This document shows positions 61,046 to 64,000 of a stretch of 64,000 nt of DNA, in pieces. A program made the translations under genes and the position numbers. The stretch is from Paenibacillus oleatilyticus (GTDB lineage: Bacteria > Bacillota > Bacilli > Paenibacillales > NBRC-103111): NCBI RefSeq assembly GCF_018998565.1, contig NZ_JAHNZO010000037.1:1-64000 (forward strand), read 5' to 3'. Numbering within the stretch: the stretch's first letter is position 1; every line of letters starts with the position of its first letter. Under the pieces are notes generated by a model. The model did not search any database. It worked only from the letters and a program-made list of their open reading frames with translations, and was not told the DNA's origin.

Positions 61046-62602
61046 ATGACAATTCATAATAAACAACGTTACCGCTTTAGTGAAGCACCTATATGGAATA
61101 TTCAGAGGGAATATTATGAACAAGAAGGATTGAAGGCTTGGAACAACGACCAAGTTCCTCAATACATCACGTGCAATCCAATGATCGCTGCGGCCTATGC
61201 AGAAATGATATTCGGCTTTCTTCAAGACCGGGCAAATAAGGAAGATAGCTCAGAGCCTGTTCTTATTGTGGAGCTTGGAGCAGGAGCGGGGCGTTTTGCT
61301 TTCCATGTGTTACACGAGTTATGTCAGTTGATTGACTATGCAGGGATAACGTTGCCTTCGTTTCGATATATCATGACGGATTTGGCGATGAACAATGTGT
61401 TGGCGTGGAAGGGTCATCCAGCTCTACAGGCTTTTATTGCCAAAGGAGTGCTCGATTTTGCACGATTTGATGCTGTTCATGACACGGTTCTGAATTTGAT
61501 TGTATCAGACGCAACCATTAGTAAAGGAGATTTAAAACAGCCAGTTGTCATTGTGGCTAACTACTTTTTTGATAGTATTCCGCAAGAGCTGCTTTATGTG
61601 TCTGAAGGTAAAATTTACGAAGCCGATGTTTTCATCGAGTATCCTAAACTTAAGGATTCGCTTAAACCATCAGAATTACTTGATCAAATATCTTTACATT
61701 ATAAGCATCGGCGGGCGCCGGAGTATGAGCAAGAAACTTATCCTTATCGTGATGTCATAGCCATATATCAGGAACAATTGGAAGATTCGCATATTTTATT
61801 TCCAGTCGCCGGATTAACTTGTTTGGAACGTTTGAACCAGTTGTCGCAGGAGGGATTTCTATTAATAACAGCAGACAAAGGGGATCATTTACTTGAAAAC
61901 TGGAAATTCGCGGAACCACCGGAGTTGATCCTACATGGAAGCTTTTCTTTAACGGCAAACTACCATGCGATTCAGCAAGTTATGGAACAGAACGGAGCCC
62001 TCGCGTTATTTCCTCCGCATCATTATAAAAATATAAATATTGGTTGTATTATCAATATGGATACACCAATGGACTACTTTCAGACAAGATTAGCTTATCG
62101 TCGATTTATTGAGCGCTTTGGTCCCGACGAATTTTTTAGCTTGAAGGAATGGGTAGATCTCAATTTAGATAGCATGGAACTTCAGCAAATATTAAGTTTT
62201 TGGCGTTTAGGTGGATATGACGCGGAGTTCTTCATTCAGAGCACGAAGCAGATCTCTAGTCTGTTACTAGATGCAAATGATGAGGAAAAGCAGGATATTT
62301 TTCGGGGTATACAGCTTATGTGGTCGTCGTACTACGTAATGGAGCAGCGTTATGACATCGCACTTGAGGCTGGATTGTTACTGTTTGAGATGGAAATGTA
62401 TGGGGACTCCAAACGGTTTTTAGAAATATCAATAGATGAAGATCAAGAGAACATCGTATCCACTGTATATTATTGTCTAGCTATTTGTTGCTTTGAGCTA
62501 GAATTAGAAGAAGATGCTTTGAATTACATTAGAATGTTTTTAAAACATGAGCCTGATCATGAAGAGGCCCTGGCGTTGTTACACCGATTTGAGCAAGAAT
62601 AG
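61046..62602 (+). CDS. MidA-like SAM-dependent methyltransferase with a TPR-like C-terminal region
   Basis: A 518-residue protein. The SAM-binding motif VELGAGAGRFAFHVL is at about 75-89. IVANYFFDSIPQELL corresponds to the NExxDA/LP motif of the MidA/NDUFAF7 family, which methylates an arginine in mitochondrial complex I. The last 130 residues (about 385-518) form helical pairs with TPR spacing (ALEAGLLLFEMEMYGDSKRF, AICCFELELEEDALNYIRMF), an unusual addition. Monocistronic, starting at ATG 61046 with AGGACAGGA upstream. The target protein is not known. Confidence 0.75.
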   Translation: MTIHNKQRYRFSEAPIWNIQREYYEQEGLKAWNNDQVPQYITCNPMIAAAYAEMIFGFLQDRANKEDSSEPVLIVELGAGAGRFAFHVLHELCQLIDYAGITLPSFRYIMTDLAMNNVLAWKGHPALQAFIAKGVLDFARFDAVHDTVLNLIVSDATISKGDLKQPVVIVANYFFDSIPQELLYVSEGKIYEADVFIEYPKLKDSLKPSELLDQISLHYKHRRAPEYEQETYPYRDVIAIYQEQLEDSHILFPVAGLTCLERLNQLSQEGFLLITADKGDHLLENWKFAEPPELILHGSFSLTANYHAIQQVMEQNGALALFPPHHYKNINIGCIINMDTPMDYFQTRLAYRRFIERFGPDEFFSLKEWVDLNLDSMELQQILSFWRLGGYDAEFFIQSTKQISSLLLDANDEEKQDIFRGIQLMWSSYYVMEQRYDIALEAGLLLFEMEMYGDSKRFLEISIDEDQENIVSTVYYCLAICCFELELEEDALNYIRMFLKHEPDHEEALALLHRFEQE

Positions 62603-62835
62603 AGCCTGGCTTGAATCAATTATATAAAATGCTGTTTAAGCGGAAGGAGGAGACTCTGTTCCGCTTATTTATTTGGCGCGGGCAGTGTCGGCTGGTTGAC
62701 CCCGGAATTTCCGGAATCGCAAAATGTAAAAAATTTAGAAGTCAGGTAAAGGAATCGAAATTGTTAAGTGCACAGGATCGGCTTACAATTTGTATTAAAG
62801 GGATGAAAGCGTTTTAACGAGGAGGCCGGGTCTTG

Positions 62836-63918
62836 ATGTTCAAAGAACGCATTTTGCATTCGAATCATAGACGAATCCTTATCATTTTTAGTTTGTTGAC
62901 CGTCATGGTAACAGCGGCGTTTTCGGGCGGAGCTTGGTGGAAAGGGAACGAGGAGGATGTGATCGCTACGGTCAATGGCAGTCCGATTCACGTGGAAGAA
63001 TTCCAACGAGCGATTCGTTTGAACAAATCGGCGATCATGAACTATTTTCGCGATCAGCATCATGCGGATCAGTCCGAGACGTTCTGGACAACTTCATTCG
63101 ATGGCGAGATTCCTATTGAGATGCTGAAGAAGAAGGCATTGGATGATTGTGTGCGTTTGAAGGTTCGACTGCTGCAGGCAAAGGATCTAGGGATCCTGCA
63201 AGACATTAGTTACCCGGGGTTTCTCCGGCAATTGCAGCAAGAGAATCACCGAAGAGCGCAAGCGATCAAGAACCGTCAGGTCGTATACGGGCCTGAACGA
63301 TATGACGAGGATACGTATCTGGAGTATCTGCTGACGAATTCAACCCTTGCTGTGAAGCAGCACTTGCAGCAAAATGCTTTGAAGCAGGGCGAGTCATCGC
63401 TGAGATTGTTCTATGAAGAGCATAAAGATCAGCGATACAGGACGCGGGGCTATGTCACGGTGCAACGAATTTCACGCACGATTCTGGACTCTAATCATCA
63501 AATCGATCCCGCGCTCGAACAGAAAGTAAAAAGGCTATTTGAAGAGGCGCATGCCAGGCTTTTATCTGGTGCGTCATTTGAAGACGTTGCCGCAGCCTAT
63601 GCTGCACCAGGTACGGAACTGGAATTGACCATTGATCTGGGCGACGAACGACGGAATGCCAGAAGCCCGGTAGCCCAGACTGCAGCCAAGCTCTCTGTTC
63701 AAGAGTTTAGTCAGATTATTGAAGATAACGGCAGTCTCCATCTCTTAAAATGCATCGAGAAGGTAGAACCTGACTCGGCTTATCTGGCCTATGAGCAGGT
63801 GAAAGATCAAGTGCTTCAGGATTATGTCAATGGTGAATATGAGACAAAGATTCGTGAGATGACGGCCTCAGCGCAAGTTGTGAGGCACGACAAGCTATAT
63901 CAGTCCTTTCAAATATAA
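62836..63918 (+). CDS. Parvulin-type peptidyl-prolyl isomerase/PrsA-SurA-like exported foldase
   Basis: A 360-residue membrane-anchored protein with a single N-terminal helix (about 14-34). A SurA/PrsA N-terminal chaperone domain (IATVNGSPIHVEEFQRAI) is followed by long helices. A parvulin-like region (about 205-330) includes HARLLSGASFEDVAAAYAAP, but lacks some expected catalytic residues by eye. It would help fold secreted proteins at the membrane surface. The ATG at 62836 follows GAGGAGG; a TTG at 62833 is adjacent. The 230 bases before it hold no gene I can support. Confidence 0.85.
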   Translation: MFKERILHSNHRRILIIFSLLTVMVTAAFSGGAWWKGNEEDVIATVNGSPIHVEEFQRAIRLNKSAIMNYFRDQHHADQSETFWTTSFDGEIPIEMLKKKALDDCVRLKVRLLQAKDLGILQDISYPGFLRQLQQENHRRAQAIKNRQVVYGPERYDEDTYLEYLLTNSTLAVKQHLQQNALKQGESSLRLFYEEHKDQRYRTRGYVTVQRISRTILDSNHQIDPALEQKVKRLFEEAHARLLSGASFEDVAAAYAAPGTELELTIDLGDERRNARSPVAQTAAKLSVQEFSQIIEDNGSLHLLKCIEKVEPDSAYLAYEQVKDQVLQDYVNGEYETKIREMTASAQVVRHDKLYQSFQI

Positions 63919-63920
63919 TT

Positions 63921-64000
63921 TTGAAGCGCTTCAATTTGTTGTAACCGCTTTAACAGCTTGCTGTTGAGGTGTTGCATACATAATGAAAGGCGAAGGGATG
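63921..64000 (+). promoter_or_regulatory. Promoter region with a LacI-type palindrome for a gene starting at the window end
   Basis: TTGAAGCGCTTCAA (63921-63934) is a perfect 14-bp palindrome with the AAGCGCTT core used by LacI-family regulators and CcpA. CATAAT near 63979 is a possible -10. GAAAGGCGAAGGG then precedes an ATG at 63998-64000, the probable first codon of a gene beyond the window. Confidence 0.45.

Noticed and set aside
62611..62817. 68-codon frame before the foldase gene
   Set aside because: TTG start without a ribosome binding site and no family resemblance.

Overview
This is a 64 kb stretch of a low-to-moderate GC Gram-positive genome. It is most likely Paenibacillus or a close relative in the Bacillales. 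The reasons are strong AGGAGG-type ribosome binding sites, lipoprotein signal peptides, YmaF- and YjcZ-like small proteins, a YhaM-type exonuclease, an alveolysin-like cholesterol-dependent cytolysin and a vanA-like glycopeptide resistance cluster of the kind known from soil paenibacilli. No rRNA, tRNA or CRISPR array was seen.

Layout. 1-1.75 kb: the 3' end of a group II intron, then the cytolysin gene. 1.75-4.5 kb: a gene remnant, a sulfite-oxidase-family molybdoenzyme and an L-amino-acid/monoamine oxidase. 4.7-7.9 kb: an ArsR regulator, an SRPBCC protein and a UvrA-like ABC protein behind a promoter that carries two palindromic operators. 8.2-13.7 kb: an FtsX/MacB-type ABC transporter with its own two-component system. 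13.8-21.5 kb: a glucose/sorbosone-dehydrogenase-like gene, a decayed paralogue, then a tight operon of a UbiA prenyltransferase, a phosphodiesterase and a TatD hydrolase (resembling eboC, eboF and eboB) ending in an HpaB-type flavin monooxygenase. 21.5-24.7 kb: a complete ECF transporter. 24.7-28.1 kb: a zone of decay (DUF1259 copies, a frameshifted YjcZ-like ORF, ankyrin remnants on both sides of a GNAT gene) plus an intact ymaF. 28.1-33.5 kb: rifampicin phosphotransferase (rph), an SMP-30 lactonase-like gene on the minus strand, and a Cfr-type 23S rRNA methyltransferase preceded by a 37-codon leader ORF. 33.9-38.9 kb: a sugar-type ABC permease pair, an HlyD-like adaptor, a solute-binding lipoprotein and a second lipoprotein, with no ATPase gene. 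39-45.3 kb: yhaM, a CBM35 lyase-like secreted protein, a decayed Agr-like regulator/kinase pair and a serine beta-lactamase-family protein. 45.5-50.2 kb: the livJHMGF branched-chain amino acid transporter. 50.2-52.4 kb: an IS1595-family element with a perfect 8-bp target duplication, a DinB-family passenger gene and a transposase broken by an in-frame TAG. 52.6-59.0 kb: vanR-vanS-vanH-vanA-vanX followed, with stop/start overlaps, by a GntR-family regulator and a second murG. 59.0-64 kb: an AHSA1 gene stub, a DEAD-box helicase, a GIY-YIG protein, a MidA-like methyltransferase with a TPR-like tail and a parvulin-like foldase.

How it fits together. The window is unusually rich in antibiotic-resistance-type functions: D-Ala-D-Lac peptidoglycan remodelling (vanHAX), rifamycin phosphorylation (rph), 23S A2503 methylation (Cfr family), a UvrA-like ABC protein and an ABC/two-component cassette. 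VanH would supply D-lactate, the ligase would make D-Ala-D-Lac and VanX would destroy D-Ala-D-Ala. The coupled MurG paralogue would then act on the resulting lipid I, which suggests an extended glycopeptide-resistance operon. The other candidate for undescribed biology is the ebo-like operon joined to an aromatic monooxygenase. Several genes carry single frameshifts or stops. These may be real decay or assembly errors, and read mapping would tell them apart.
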